NCBI RefSeq assembly: GCF_030294945.1
Contig: NZ_AP018448.1
Span: forward strand, 3,844,001 to 3,908,000
DNA from: Streptomyces graminofaciens
GTDB taxonomy: Bacteria > Actinomycetota > Actinomycetes > Streptomycetales > Streptomycetaceae
Reading direction: 5' to 3'
Length of the DNA: 64,000 nucleotides
Made by a program: the position numbers and the translations under genes. Within the stretch, counting starts at the first letter, position 1. Every line of letters begins with the position of its first letter. A model generated the notes under the pieces. The model did no database searches. It was not told the origin of the DNA and saw only the letters and a list, made by a program, of their open reading frames with translations. Positions 8,208-18,936 of the stretch are shown piece by piece.

Positions 8208-9023
8208 TTGCCCGACAACGGATGGCCGGCCGACCGGATCGACACCGAGCACGCGCATTCCGCGCGCATCTACGACTACATCCTCGGCGGCAAGGACTAC
8301 TACCCGGCCGACAAGGAGGCCGGTGACGCGATGGCGCACGAGTGGCCGGCGCTGCCGATCCACATGCGTGCCAACCGCGACTGGATGAACCGGGCCGTGC
8401 GCTGGCTCGCCGAGGAGGCGGGCATGCGCCAGTTCCTCGACATCGGCACCGGTATCCCCACCTCCCCCAACCTCCACGAGATCGCCCAGTCTGTGGCGCC
8501 CGAGTCCCGGGTCGTCTACGTGGACAACGACCCGATCGTCCTCACGCTCTCCCAGGGGCTGCTGTCGAGCACCCCCGAGGGGCGCACGGCGTACATCGAG
8601 GCCGACTTCCAGGACCCGGAGACGGTCCTCGGCTCGGCCGAATTCCTGGAGACCCTCGACCTGAGCAAGCCGGTCGCGCTCACGGTGATCGCGATCGTCC
8701 ATTTCGTCCTGGACGAGGACGACGCGGTCGGTATCGTCCGCCGCCTCCTCGAACCGCTCCCGTCCGGCAGCTATCTGGCGATGACCATCGGCACCGCCGA
8801 GTTCGCGCCGACGGAGGTCGGCCGGGTCGCCCGCGAGTACGCGGCCCGGGACATGCCGATGCGGCTGCGCACGATCGACGAGGCCCACGAGTTCTTCGAG
8901 GGCCTGGAGCTGATCGAGCCCGGCATCGTCCAGGTCCACAAGTGGCTCCCGGACGGCACGGGCGAGCAGGGCATCCGCGACGAGGACATCGCGATGTACG
9001 GGGCGGTGGCCCGCAAGCCGTGA
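8208..9023 (+). CDS. DUF574-type SAM-dependent methyltransferase
   Basis: A 271-residue member of the actinobacterial S-adenosyl methyltransferase family PF04672. The family opening is clear: DTEHAHSARIYDYILGGKDYYPADKEAG, then the SAM site FLDIGTGIPTSPNLHEIAQ and VVYVDNDPIVLT. I place the start at TTG 8208 because GGGAGGGG at 8196-8203 is correctly spaced for it; ATG 8193 lies upstream of that site. Streptomyces genomes have many copies, often beside XRE/DUF397 genes, as here. Substrate unknown. Confidence 0.88.
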   Translation: MPDNGWPADRIDTEHAHSARIYDYILGGKDYYPADKEAGDAMAHEWPALPIHMRANRDWMNRAVRWLAEEAGMRQFLDIGTGIPTSPNLHEIAQSVAPESRVVYVDNDPIVLTLSQGLLSSTPEGRTAYIEADFQDPETVLGSAEFLETLDLSKPVALTVIAIVHFVLDEDDAVGIVRRLLEPLPSGSYLAMTIGTAEFAPTEVGRVAREYAARDMPMRLRTIDEAHEFFEGLELIEPGIVQVHKWLPDGTGEQGIRDEDIAMYGAVARKP

Positions 9024-9072
9024 CGGTCTCCCGGGGACCGGGTGAGGGTGCCGGCCCGGTGCCGCGGCGCGT

Positions 9073-10182
9073 TCAGCGTCCCGGTGCCGGGCCTGTGCTG
9101 TCGCGGACGATGAGCTCGACGGGGACGACGGGCTCGATCTCCGTGGCGCCGTTCGTGTCATCACCATCGAGCTGGGTGAGGAGCAGCCGCAGGGACCGGA
9201 TGCCGATCTCGGAGAAGTCGGTACGGATGGTGGTCAGCGGCGGCAGCAGATGGGCGGCCTCCGGGATGTCGTCGTAGCCGACCACGCTGACATCGTCGGG
9301 GACCCTGCGACCCGCCTCGTGCAGGGCGCGCAGCAGCCCGAGGGCCATCTGGTCGTTGGAGACGAACACGGCCGTGACGTCGGCGTTCGCGGCCAGCTCC
9401 CGGCCGAGGGCGTATCCGGAGTCGGCACTCCAGTCCCCGACGAGCGGCTCATGGACCACCGCTCCCGCCTCTTCCAGGGTCTCCCGCCAACTGGCGGCCC
9501 GCCGGTCGGCCGAGGTCCAGCCGCCCGGACCGGCGATGTGCCAGACGGTCGCGTGGCCGTGCCGGAGCAGATGCCCGGTGGCCAGCCGGGCCCCGGCGTG
9601 GAAGTCCGACGAGACGACGGGGGTGTCGTCCCCCAGCCCGTTGTCCAGCATGACCAGTGGGGTGTCGAGGTGGGCCTGGGCGAGGGCGGTGGCCACCGGG
9701 CGCTGCGGGGCGATGGCGATCACGCCGTCCGCGCCCTCGGCCGACAGCCGGTCGACGGCCTGGACGACGGTGTCCCGGTCGGCGGTGTCGAGGGCGATGG
9801 AGCTGACGAGGTAGCCGGCCTCCTGGGCGGCGGTGTTGATGGCGGTCAGGGTGGAGGCGGGACCATATCTGGCCGCGTCGAAGGAGATGACCCCCAGCAT
9901 CCGGGTACGGCCGCTGGCCAGGGAGCGGGCGCTGCGGCTGGGGCGGTAGCCGAGGGTCCGCATCGCCTCCAGCACGGCCGCGCGGGTCTCGGCCCGGACC
10001 GCCGGATTGTCGTTGAGCACCCGGGAGACGGTCTGCTTGGAGACTCCGGCCAGGCGGGCGACGTCGTCCATCACCGGGCGTGATCCCGCGAAGTTGCGCC
10101 GGCTGCGGGTGCCGGTGCCGGTCGCGCCGGTGGCCGCACCGGCTCTGTCGGCCGCGGTGCCGTCCGGGGCACGTCGGGGCAT
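9073..10182 (-). CDS. LacI-family transcriptional regulator of the GH35 cluster
   Basis: A 369-residue repressor. After a 35-residue basic Gly/Thr-rich leader comes the LacI helix-turn-helix (VMDDVARLAGVSKQTVSRVLND) with the hinge helix (YRPSRSARSLASGR), then a periplasmic-binding-protein-like effector domain (MLGVISFDAARYGP, GADGVIAIAPQ, AVFVSNDQMALGLL, VSVVGYDDIPEA). ATG at 10182 follows AAGGAAG. It is the last gene in the direction of the beta-galactosidase operon and is the obvious candidate to bind the palindrome at 15824-15837. The inducer is probably a galactoside released by the neighbouring enzymes. Confidence 0.92.
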   Translation of the reverse strand: MPRRAPDGTAADRAGAATGATGTGTRSRRNFAGSRPVMDDVARLAGVSKQTVSRVLNDNPAVRAETRAAVLEAMRTLGYRPSRSARSLASGRTRMLGVISFDAARYGPASTLTAINTAAQEAGYLVSSIALDTADRDTVVQAVDRLSAEGADGVIAIAPQRPVATALAQAHLDTPLVMLDNGLGDDTPVVSSDFHAGARLATGHLLRHGHATVWHIAGPGGWTSADRRAASWRETLEEAGAVVHEPLVGDWSADSGYALGRELAANADVTAVFVSNDQMALGLLRALHEAGRRVPDDVSVVGYDDIPEAAHLLPPLTTIRTDFSEIGIRSLRLLLTQLDGDDTNGATEIEPVVPVELIVRDSTGPAPGR

Positions 10183-10339
10183 GTCGTCTGCTTCCTTCGA
10201 GGTCGTGCGGGGGGGCGTGTGCGGCGTGGTTGGCCCACAGGATAGGGGGAGGGGTGGGGGCGGCTCCGGGTGTGTGTTGTGTCTCGCCCCCGCCGCCCCT
10301 ACCCGCCCCATCTCCAGCCGGGGGCTGCGCCCCCCTTGG

Positions 10340-12730
10340 TCATCGGCCGCCCGACCGAACCCCCCACCAACGATCCACCTGCCACTCCACCCCCACCACC
10401 TCCGCCGAAATCTCCCCCTCCCCCGTCCACCCCGGCACATACACCGCCGCCCCGGCGGCCAACGGCAGCACCCGGATCCGCAACCCCCCGACGGGCAACC
10501 GATCCACCCCGATCTCCCACACCCGCCCCGAGTAGAACTGATCCGCGACAAGCCGCTCCCCCACATACGCCCGCGCCACATCGCCGCTCCACCGCACCCG
10601 CAGCAGAGCCCCGGGCGGCAGCCCCTCCGGTACGTCCACGCGATACTCCGCGGCCGCCCTGTCGAAGGACGAATCCGCCGGAACACTCGCCCGCCCCAGC
10701 ACACCGGTCACCGTCGGCGGCGCCTCACCGGGCCCCCGCACCAGCTCGACCGGAAGCGCGCCGCCGCCCTCCCCGCCCTCCTGGTCCACAACCGTGTACC
10801 GGGCGAACACCCCGTCCGCCGTCTCCTTCACCGTCCCCCCGGCCACCACCGGCACCACCTCCGGCGCGGGCAGCACCGCGAACGACACCCCGGTCGCCGA
10901 GCCCCGTACCCGCATCTCCTCCGTGGGCTCGTCGAAGACGACCCCACCCCCGCAGAGCACCAACCGCTCCGCTCCCCACGCCCGTCCCCGATAGGCGGTA
11001 CGGGCGGTCGCCGCGTCCAGGACCAGCACGGCCACACGGCCCCCGTCGACGGTGTCCACCTCCACGAGCGCGTCCGTGCCGGGCCTCAGCCCCGTGACCA
11101 GGACACGGTCCCCGGCGGAGACGTCCACCCCCGTGGGGGCACGCACCGCGCTCACCGTCCCGGCGTCCAGGGCGAGTTCAGGCTCGACCCCCTCCGTCGC
11201 CGCCAGCACCAGCACCGTACGACGACCGTCACCACCGTCGTCCTCGATCACACACATGGGCTGCGCGGTCGCCCAGTCCACCCGCAGCCCACCCATGTCC
11301 AGCCGCAACGGCCAACAGAAATAGGCATCTTGGGGTACGGTCACGGGCGCACTCGGCAGCGTCAGGGTCGGGGCCGCCGCGAACTCCACCTCGAACGACA
11401 CGTCCTCGTGGGACGGCAACGCCTCGTGCGGCTGGTGGTTGTTGACGAAGAGAAATCCCGAGGTACCGTCCCCGCGTACCGCCCACCGCAGCGTCTCCCG
11501 GTCGTCCTGCCCCGTCGGCCGCCGCGCCGGCAGCACCGAATCCATGGGCGCGATCCGCTCGCCGAAGTCCGCCAGCATCAGGTGCTGGAGGCGGAGTTCG
11601 TCGTACGAGGGCCGGTACTGGCCGTACTCGCCGAGCGGGGCCTGGAAGTCGTAGGTGAGGACGGGCAGGTCGTTCGGGTAGCCGGTGGCATGGGACTCCT
11701 GAAGGGTCGTCGTCTCCCCTTCCGGGTTCGTCCCGCCGTGGAACATGTAGAAGCCCTGCCAGACCGACCCGCAGCCGATCTTCGTGAGGCCGAGCGCCCC
11801 GATGTCGGCCGCCTCGACACGCGGCCGACGGTGGTAAGCGACCGCCATGCCACCCCCCAACTCGCAAGTCAGCCAAGGGAATCGGCCCGTCGGCGTCCCG
11901 GGCTCGCCGCCGCCCACGGCCGTCGGGCGGAGGTCCGCGCCGATGCCCTCGTCGTCGCGCTGGTGGGTGAAGAAGAAGTGTTTGCGGCAGGTGTCGGGCC
12001 AGCCGCCGTCCGCCTCGGTCCAGAAGGCCTCCGGGTAGCCGCCGTACAGCGGAAGCAGTTCGTCGGGCGGGAGCCGGACGCCGCCCCAGGCCGTCGACGT
12101 CCACAGCGGCGCGGACAGTCCGACCTCCTGTGCCATCCGCTTCAGGGTCAGGAGGTGGCCCGGACCGTCGTACAGCTCGTTCTCGATCTGGATCGCGACG
12201 ATCGGGCCGCCGTTCGCCCGGTCGAGACCGCGCAGCTGCTCGGCGATCGCCGCGTACCAGGCACGTACGGGCTCCAGATAGGCCGGATCATCCGTGCGGG
12301 TCGCGGCCGTGCGGGCGAGGACCCAGTCGGGCAGGCCGCCGTTACGGACCTCGGCGTGCACCCAGGGGCCGATGCGGGGGATGAAGTCCAGGCCGTGGCG
12401 GGCGCACAGCGAGGCGAAGCGGCGCAGGTCGCGGTCGCCGTCGAAGCGGAGGCGGCCCTCCACCTCCTCGTGGTGGATCCAGATGACGTACGCGGCGACG
12501 ACCGTCACCCCGCCCGCCTTCATCTTCAGCAGCTCCTCCTCCCACTCCCCGGCGGGGTAGCGGGAGTAGTGGAACTCGCCGGAGACCGGGAACCACGGCC
12601 GCCCGCCGCGTGTGAGCCAACGGCTGTTGACCTCGATGGGGTCCTTCGCCCCGGGTGCGTCGGCGAAGGGGAGACGACCGCGCAGGGGTGGCGCGGCGGG
12701 CGGGGGCACGCGGAGGTGGAGGCCGGGCAT
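10340..12730 (-). CDS. glycoside hydrolase family 35 beta-galactosidase, large
   Basis: A 796-residue GH35-type enzyme. N-terminal barrel: GGRPWFPVSGEFHYSRYPAGEW, VAAYVIWIHHEEVEG, then the acid/base glutamate near 183 in IQIENELYDG and the nucleophile glutamate near 289 in LTCELGGGM. The C-terminal half is beta-sandwich. No signal peptide is visible, so it probably acts inside the cell on imported oligosaccharides. Its ATG overlaps the stop of the upstream GH35 gene by one base (TGATG), so the two are co-translated. It diverges strongly from the smaller partner, suggesting another linkage or aglycone preference. Confidence 0.9.
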   Translation of the reverse strand: MPGLHLRVPPPAAPPLRGRLPFADAPGAKDPIEVNSRWLTRGGRPWFPVSGEFHYSRYPAGEWEEELLKMKAGGVTVVAAYVIWIHHEEVEGRLRFDGDRDLRRFASLCARHGLDFIPRIGPWVHAEVRNGGLPDWVLARTAATRTDDPAYLEPVRAWYAAIAEQLRGLDRANGGPIVAIQIENELYDGPGHLLTLKRMAQEVGLSAPLWTSTAWGGVRLPPDELLPLYGGYPEAFWTEADGGWPDTCRKHFFFTHQRDDEGIGADLRPTAVGGGEPGTPTGRFPWLTCELGGGMAVAYHRRPRVEAADIGALGLTKIGCGSVWQGFYMFHGGTNPEGETTTLQESHATGYPNDLPVLTYDFQAPLGEYGQYRPSYDELRLQHLMLADFGERIAPMDSVLPARRPTGQDDRETLRWAVRGDGTSGFLFVNNHQPHEALPSHEDVSFEVEFAAAPTLTLPSAPVTVPQDAYFCWPLRLDMGGLRVDWATAQPMCVIEDDGGDGRRTVLVLAATEGVEPELALDAGTVSAVRAPTGVDVSAGDRVLVTGLRPGTDALVEVDTVDGGRVAVLVLDAATARTAYRGRAWGAERLVLCGGGVVFDEPTEEMRVRGSATGVSFAVLPAPEVVPVVAGGTVKETADGVFARYTVVDQEGGEGGGALPVELVRGPGEAPPTVTGVLGRASVPADSSFDRAAAEYRVDVPEGLPPGALLRVRWSGDVARAYVGERLVADQFYSGRVWEIGVDRLPVGGLRIRVLPLAAGAAVYVPGWTGEGEISAEVVGVEWQVDRWWGVRSGGR

Positions 12731-14508
12731 CAGGGGTTCACCGGGCCGAGGTCCGGTGTGTCGGTGAGCCGGGCGCGGGGCGCGGTGGTCGCGTGCAGCT
12801 CAAGGAGGACCAGCTCGTTGGTGCCGGGGCGCAGCACGGGGCCGGGCACGTACAGGGTCTGCTGTGGACCCCGGCTCCAGTAGCGGCCGAGGTGGAAACC
12901 GTTGATCCAGGCCTGGCCCTTGGTCCAGCCGGGCAGGGCCAGGAAGGTGTCGGCGGGGGTCTCGACCTCGAAGGTGCCGTGGTGGAAGGCCGGCACGGTG
13001 ATCGGGGTCGTGTCCGCCGGGGCGAAGGGCACGGCGTCGAGGTCGCCGGCCAGCGGCAGCCGGTGGCAGTCCCAGCCGTGCAGGGCGGTGCCGTTGAAGG
13101 TGACCGGGCCGAGCAGGCCCTTGGGGGAGCCGATGCGGGGCCCGTAGTTGACGCCGCCCATGTTCTCGACGAGGACGTCCAGCGTGGCCCCGGCGTGCGG
13201 GACGCGGACCGGCAGTGACTCCTCGCGGCGTTCGCGTTCCAGTACGCCGACGGGGGCGCCGTCCACGAAGACCTGGGCGCGGTCGCCGACACCGCCGGAG
13301 AAGTGCAGCAGCCCGTCGCCGGCCTCGGGGAGGGTGGTGCGGTAGAGGGCGTAGCCGGAGTGCTGGCCCAACTCGTCCATGGTGAGCGGGTTCTCGGCCT
13401 TCACGACCGGTTCACCGAGGGTTTCGGCGTGCGGCAACAAGGGCGCCCGTCGGTCCAACTCGACCGTGGTGAGCGGGAGTTTGGGCGAGGGTGCCGGGGC
13501 CGCCTCCTCCGGCACGGCCGCGTGGCGAGCGATGACCTCGCGGAAGGCGTGGTACTTCGGGCCGGGGTCGCCGGACTCGGTGAGCGCGGCGTCGTAGTCG
13601 TAGGAGGTGATGGTCGGGGCGTAGGTGTGGTGGTGGTTGGCGCCGTTGGTGAAGGCGAAGTTGGTGCCGCCGTGGAACATGTAGATGTTGACGGAGGCAC
13701 CTGCGGAGAGCAGCCGGTCGAGGTCGGCGGCGGCGTCCTCGGCGCTGCGCGCGTGGTGCGGCCCGCCCCAGTGGTCGAACCAGCCGATCCAGAACTCCGA
13801 GCACATCAGCGGCCCTTCCGGCTGATGCTCCCGCAACTTCCGCAGCGACTCCTCGACCTTCCCGCCGAAGGTCGCGGTGGACAGCACCCCGGGCAGGCTT
13901 CCGGCGGCCAGGTGCTTCGGCGACGCCGCCTGGTCGCAGGTGAACAGCAGCTCCTCGACACCGCGCGAGCGCAGCGCCTGCTCCACATGCTTGAGGTACG
14001 CGGTGTCGTCGCCGTACGCCCCGTACTCGTTCTCCACCTGTACGGCGATGATCGACCCGCCGGCGGCCGCCATGTGCGGCAGCAGCGGGGGCAGGAGGAT
14101 GTCGAGGTAGCGGTCGAAGGCGTCCGTGAAGCGGGGGTCGCTGGTGCGCAGCCGGATGTCCGGGTCCGAGGTGAGCCAGGCTGGCAGGCCGCCGCCGTCC
14201 CACTCGGCGCAGATGTACGGGCCGGGGCGCAGCAGGACGTGCAGGCCCTCGGCCTTGGCGAGGTCCAGGTAGCGGGGCAGGTCGAGGAGGCCGTCAAGGA
14301 CGAGGGGGCCCTCGGGGTCGGGCTGGTGGAGGTTCCAGGGGACGTAGGTCTCCACGGTGTTCAGACCCATCAGGCGGGCCTTGCGCAACCGGTCGGCCCA
14401 CAGATCGGGGTGGATGCGGAAGTAGTGCATGGCACCGGAGATGATCCGGAACGGCTCGTCGTGGAGCAGGAAACCGTCGGACGACGTGGTCAGAGCAGGC
14501 GTACGCAA
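12730..14508 (-). CDS. glycoside hydrolase family 35 beta-galactosidase
   Basis: A 592-residue classical GH35 enzyme. Family motifs occur in order: IISGAMHYFRIHPDLWADRL, LNTVETYVPWNLHQP, LLRPGPYICAEWDGGGLPAWL, the acid/base glutamate near 157 in VQVENEYGAYG, the nucleophile near 237 in CSEFWIGWFDHWG, and YMFHGGTNFAF. The C-terminus holds jelly-roll modules (LPGWTKGQAWINGFHLGRYWSRGPQQTLYVP). No signal peptide, so cytoplasmic. It lies 58 bp after the MFS gene and overlaps the second GH35 gene, so the operon reads transporter, two beta-galactosidases, then LacI. Confidence 0.95.
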   Translation of the reverse strand: MRTPALTTSSDGFLLHDEPFRIISGAMHYFRIHPDLWADRLRKARLMGLNTVETYVPWNLHQPDPEGPLVLDGLLDLPRYLDLAKAEGLHVLLRPGPYICAEWDGGGLPAWLTSDPDIRLRTSDPRFTDAFDRYLDILLPPLLPHMAAAGGSIIAVQVENEYGAYGDDTAYLKHVEQALRSRGVEELLFTCDQAASPKHLAAGSLPGVLSTATFGGKVEESLRKLREHQPEGPLMCSEFWIGWFDHWGGPHHARSAEDAAADLDRLLSAGASVNIYMFHGGTNFAFTNGANHHHTYAPTITSYDYDAALTESGDPGPKYHAFREVIARHAAVPEEAAPAPSPKLPLTTVELDRRAPLLPHAETLGEPVVKAENPLTMDELGQHSGYALYRTTLPEAGDGLLHFSGGVGDRAQVFVDGAPVGVLERERREESLPVRVPHAGATLDVLVENMGGVNYGPRIGSPKGLLGPVTFNGTALHGWDCHRLPLAGDLDAVPFAPADTTPITVPAFHHGTFEVETPADTFLALPGWTKGQAWINGFHLGRYWSRGPQQTLYVPGPVLRPGTNELVLLELHATTAPRARLTDTPDLGPVNP

Positions 14509-14566
14509 GGGTGCTTCCCTTCGGCTCGGGGGGAGAGGGGGGACTGGAGGGGACAGGACAACTGGT

Positions 14567-15787
14567 TCATGCGGACGGGAAGTCGGGGGCGGTGCGCGTC
14601 GCCCTGGTCAGCCACAGGGTGGCGAGCAGGCACAGTGCGGAGATCGCGCAGAGCAGCAGCGGTACGGCGCGGACGCCGGACCACTCGATGGCTTTGCCGA
14701 GCGCCGGGCCCGCCGCCACTCCCCCGACCATGGACGCGGCGATGACGAGCGCTCCGGCCCGGCGGGCCCGGGGCGCGGCGGCGTTCAGCCAGGGCAGGCC
14801 GGTGGGGAAGATCGGTGCGATGAACAGGCCGACACCGGCGTAGGCGTACGGGGCGAGCCAGGGCACCGAGGCGAGCAGCAGGCAGACCGTCATGCCCGCG
14901 CACGAGACGGTGATGATCGTCTGCGGCGAGAAGCGCAGGGCGATCGGGGCGGCCAGGAAGCGGCCGACGGTCATCATCAGCCAGTACACGGACGTGGCGG
15001 TGGCGGCGGCCCCGGCGCCGTACCCGACCGTCTCCAGGTGCGTCGGCTCCCAGCCGCCGACGCCGGCCTCGATGCCGACGTGCAGGACGTAGAGCGTGAC
15101 GAACACGGCGAGCACCGAGCCGAGGCTGCGGGACAGCGCCGTCCCGCCGGTCTCCACGGAGGCCGCGCCGCCGGCCGGCCGGGGTGCCCGGTCGCGTACG
15201 CCACGCAGGCACAGCAGCAGGGGCAGGTTGGCGGCGGCGAAGGCCAGGAAGAGCGCCGGGTAGTGCTCGGCGCCGACCGCCGCGACCAGGGCGGGGCCGA
15301 GGATCGCGCCGATGCCGAAGTGCGCGTTGAGGATGTTGAGCATCGCGGTGGAGCGGTGGCCGAAGCCGACGGCGAAGAGCTGGTTGAGGCCGTAGTCGAT
15401 ACCGCCGAAGCCGAGCCCGGCGAGCAGCGCGGCGGCGAGGCCGACGGGCCAGTTCGGGGCGAGGGCGAAGCCCGCCGCGCCGACGGCCATCAGCAGATAC
15501 GAGGTGCCGAGGATCTGCCGGTTGCCGAGGCGGCCGTACAGCCGGTCGAAGAGCAGCACTCCGGCGACACCGCCGACGAAGTGCGCGCTCAGCCCCAGCC
15601 CGGCGGCCGACGGCGACAGGGCGTACTCCTCGCGGAACGCCGGGATCGCGGGTCCGTACAACGCCTGCAGCGCGCCGATGAGGACGAAGCCCGCGCATGA
15701 GGCGACCACGGCGGTGGGGCTGAACACCCTTGCCTCCGCGACCAGTTGAGCCTGGTTCGCCTGTTGCGCGGTCGGTATGTCGGACAC
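14567..15787 (-). CDS. MFS transporter of the GH35 cluster
   Basis: A 406-residue membrane protein with about 12 hydrophobic helices; the first is VVASCAGFVLIGALQALYG and the cytoplasmic loop after helix 2 is DRLYGRLGNRQILG, the MFS signature. It resembles FucP-like sugar permeases more than drug exporters. First gene of the minus-strand operon with the GH35 enzymes, so the cargo is most likely a galactose-containing oligosaccharide or sugar. A perfect 14-bp palindrome lies 37 bp upstream of its start, placing the operon under LacI-type control. Confidence 0.85.
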   Translation of the reverse strand: MSDIPTAQQANQAQLVAEARVFSPTAVVASCAGFVLIGALQALYGPAIPAFREEYALSPSAAGLGLSAHFVGGVAGVLLFDRLYGRLGNRQILGTSYLLMAVGAAGFALAPNWPVGLAAALLAGLGFGGIDYGLNQLFAVGFGHRSTAMLNILNAHFGIGAILGPALVAAVGAEHYPALFLAFAAANLPLLLCLRGVRDRAPRPAGGAASVETGGTALSRSLGSVLAVFVTLYVLHVGIEAGVGGWEPTHLETVGYGAGAAATATSVYWLMMTVGRFLAAPIALRFSPQTIITVSCAGMTVCLLLASVPWLAPYAYAGVGLFIAPIFPTGLPWLNAAAPRARRAGALVIAASMVGGVAAGPALGKAIEWSGVRAVPLLLCAISALCLLATLWLTRATRTAPDFPSA

Positions 15788-15823
15788 CCGGACTCCACCT
15801 CGTCATGGCTGGGACCATGGAAG

Positions 15824-15837
15824 TGTTACCGGTAACA
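15824..15837. promoter_or_regulatory. LacI-type operator palindrome upstream of the MFS gene
   Basis: Perfect palindrome TGTTACCGGTAACA with a central CG, the normal layout for LacI-family operators. It lies 37 bp before the start of the MFS-GH35-GH35-lacI operon, where a repressor would block transcription. The regulator at 9073-10182 is the likely ligand. Confidence 0.7.
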
Positions 15838-16114
15838 TCACCGTCGTCAAGATCCCCCGCGCGGGTTGGTGAGGGTGGGACGGGAGAGGCGTCACGACCG
15901 CCCGGAACGGGCGCTACGGCCGCCCTCGGGCGCGCGACCGCAGAGGGCACCCGGCGGCTTTTCAGCTACCGGGTGTCCTCATGCACTCACGTACCTATGC
16001 ACTTACGTACTCATGCGCTCTTGCGCTCTTGGGCTCTTGGGCTCTTGGGCTCTTGGGCTCTTGGGCTCTTGGGCTCTTGGGCTCTTGGGCTCTTGGATCA
16101 GGTACGACTACGGC
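15838..16114. other. intergenic stretch with short tandem repeats
   Basis: No gene is supported between the operator and the end of the beta-helix gene. It holds two imperfect 16-bp direct copies (ATGCACTCACGTACCT, then ATGCACTTACGTACTC, at about 15980-16011) leading into a pure 8-bp array. The stretch separates two minus-strand transcripts. Confidence 0.7.
16017..16096. repeat. 8-bp tandem array, ten units
   Basis: Ten head-to-tail units of GCTCTTGG (the first ends in C). Nine are identical. The period of 8 is not a multiple of three and the array sits between genes, so it is non-coding. It starts 18 bp beyond the stop codon of the minus-strand beta-helix gene and would be transcribed into its 3' end. 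Confidence 0.95.
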
Positions 16115-17308
16115 TCAACACACGTTCTCGGTGCTGTTGACCAACCGGTTGCCGCGGAAGGTGGTGTTCTCTCCGCACGGGCTCTCCCGGATGGCCGAGT
16201 TGGTCACCGTGAGGTTCTGGACGGTGATGTCCCGGTTGTTCGGGAATTCGGAGCGGGCCGCGAGACGGATCTCGCCACCGCCGGTGACCGTGCCGCTCTG
16301 GGCGGCGAGGTTCACGTTGTAGCAGTTCTCGATCAGGATCGCGTTGTTGCCCGTGTTGGAGAGGGTGATCCTGTCGATGACCGCGCCACCGCTCTCGGAG
16401 ACACAGAAGACGCCGCGTCCGCCGCCGCGCGCGACGACCTCGCCCACGCGGATGTTGGTCGGGTAGGAGCTGCCGACCCGGCCGTTGCGGTTGGCCATGC
16501 GGAAGGCCGCGTATCCGGTGCCGGCGCCCGCGCCGTCCGCGTCGACCTTGGTGACGGTGGCGTTGACGGTCTGGTTGAGCAGCAGCCCCGACTCGCCGAC
16601 GTTACGGGCCGTGACCGTCCCGATGGTGAGGCCGTCGACGCCGTACGTCTCGACCGCGTGACTGCTCGCGCCGGAGACGTACACGTTGTCGATACGGACG
16701 TTCCGCGTCCACTGGCTGGTGTCGCCCCGGTTGTCGACGCGGACGCCGAGGCCGCGCGAGAGCCGCATGTCGAGCTGGCCGAGGACGACGTTCTGGACGT
16801 TGCGCAGGAAGATCCCGTAGAGCGGGGTGCCGGTGAGGTTGAGGTGCTGGACCTCTATGTCACGGGTGCCGCGGGAGTAGACCGGGGCCTGGTCGCCACT
16901 GCCCGTGCCGGTGACATTGATCGTGCCGCAGGCGTCGAGCACGGTGTAACTGGGCAGCGAGACCCGGGCCCCGGCCGCGATGGAGCCCGAGCCGCGCACG
17001 ACGACCCGTTCCTTCGAAGTCCGGCCCGACGTCAGGCTGTTGACGGCCGTCTGCATCGCGGTGCGCATATCGGTGCCGGTGTAGGTGACGGTGCCGCCGC
17101 GCCGGGCGGTCCAGGTGCTGCCGTTCAGTACGGCCTCGGCCTGGTACGAGCCCTCACCGCAGGCCGCGGCGCTCGCGGGCGCGGGGGCGCCCAGCGAGAG
17201 GGCGCCGGCCAGCAGGGCGGTGGCGCCGATGGCGGCCGCGAGGGACCTCCGGTGGGCTCCAGGGATGATCGGCTTGCTTGTGGGGGGAGTTGGGGCAATG
17301 CGTCCCAT
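16115..17308 (-). CDS. secreted right-handed beta-helix protein, pectate-lyase-like
   Basis: A 397-residue secreted protein. Signal peptide with hydrophobic core AAAIGATALLAGALSLG and cleavage near APASAAA. The mature part is a series of short beta-strand coils rich in Asn/Val/Thr (IEVQHLNLTGTPLYGIFLRNVQNVVLGQ, NVRIDNVYVSGASSHAVETYGVDGLTIG) typical of a parallel beta-helix of the pectate lyase or polygalacturonase fold. Cysteines at both ends suggest disulfides. Acts outside the cell on plant polysaccharide; exact reaction not readable. ATG at 17308 follows AGGAG. An operator-like palindrome lies upstream, separate from that of the GH35 operon. Confidence 0.8.
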   Translation of the reverse strand: MGRIAPTPPTSKPIIPGAHRRSLAAAIGATALLAGALSLGAPAPASAAACGEGSYQAEAVLNGSTWTARRGGTVTYTGTDMRTAMQTAVNSLTSGRTSKERVVVRGSGSIAAGARVSLPSYTVLDACGTINVTGTGSGDQAPVYSRGTRDIEVQHLNLTGTPLYGIFLRNVQNVVLGQLDMRLSRGLGVRVDNRGDTSQWTRNVRIDNVYVSGASSHAVETYGVDGLTIGTVTARNVGESGLLLNQTVNATVTKVDADGAGAGTGYAAFRMANRNGRVGSSYPTNIRVGEVVARGGGRGVFCVSESGGAVIDRITLSNTGNNAILIENCYNVNLAAQSGTVTGGGEIRLAARSEFPNNRDITVQNLTVTNSAIRESPCGENTTFRGNRLVNSTENVC

Positions 17309-17346
17309 GGTGGTTTCTCCTGTGGGGGGAGGGTGGGCCGCGAGTG

Positions 17347-17362
17347 TGGCAAGCGCTTTCCA
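17347..17362. promoter_or_regulatory. LacI-type operator upstream of the beta-helix gene
   Basis: TGGCAAGCGCTTTCCA is palindromic except for one symmetric mismatch pair (C against T), with central AGCGCT. It lies 39 bp before the start of the secreted beta-helix gene. It matches the AAGCGCTT core common to LacI-family sites upstream of Streptomyces polysaccharide-degrading genes, and differs from the TTACCGGTAA site at 15824, so another regulator may bind it. Confidence 0.6.
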
Positions 17363-17404
17363 TCAGCGTCAAGGGGGACGGCGGCCGACGCCTGACGCCT
17401 CTTT

Positions 17405-18907
<1,503 letters not shown>

Positions 18908-18923
18908 CCCCCCGTGTCGGAGA

Positions 18924-18936
18924 TTGGTTCGACCAA
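18924..18936. promoter_or_regulatory. short inverted repeat before the FAD gene
   Basis: TTGGT-TCG-ACCAA, 17 bp upstream of the FAD oxidoreductase start. The position fits an operator; too short to name a regulator. Confidence 0.35.

Noticed and set aside
10340..12883. Long plus-strand frames (up to 958 codons) opposite the GH35 genes
   Set aside because: Their translations are Arg/Pro/His-rich without motifs; the minus-strand GH35 frames have full catalytic motifs.
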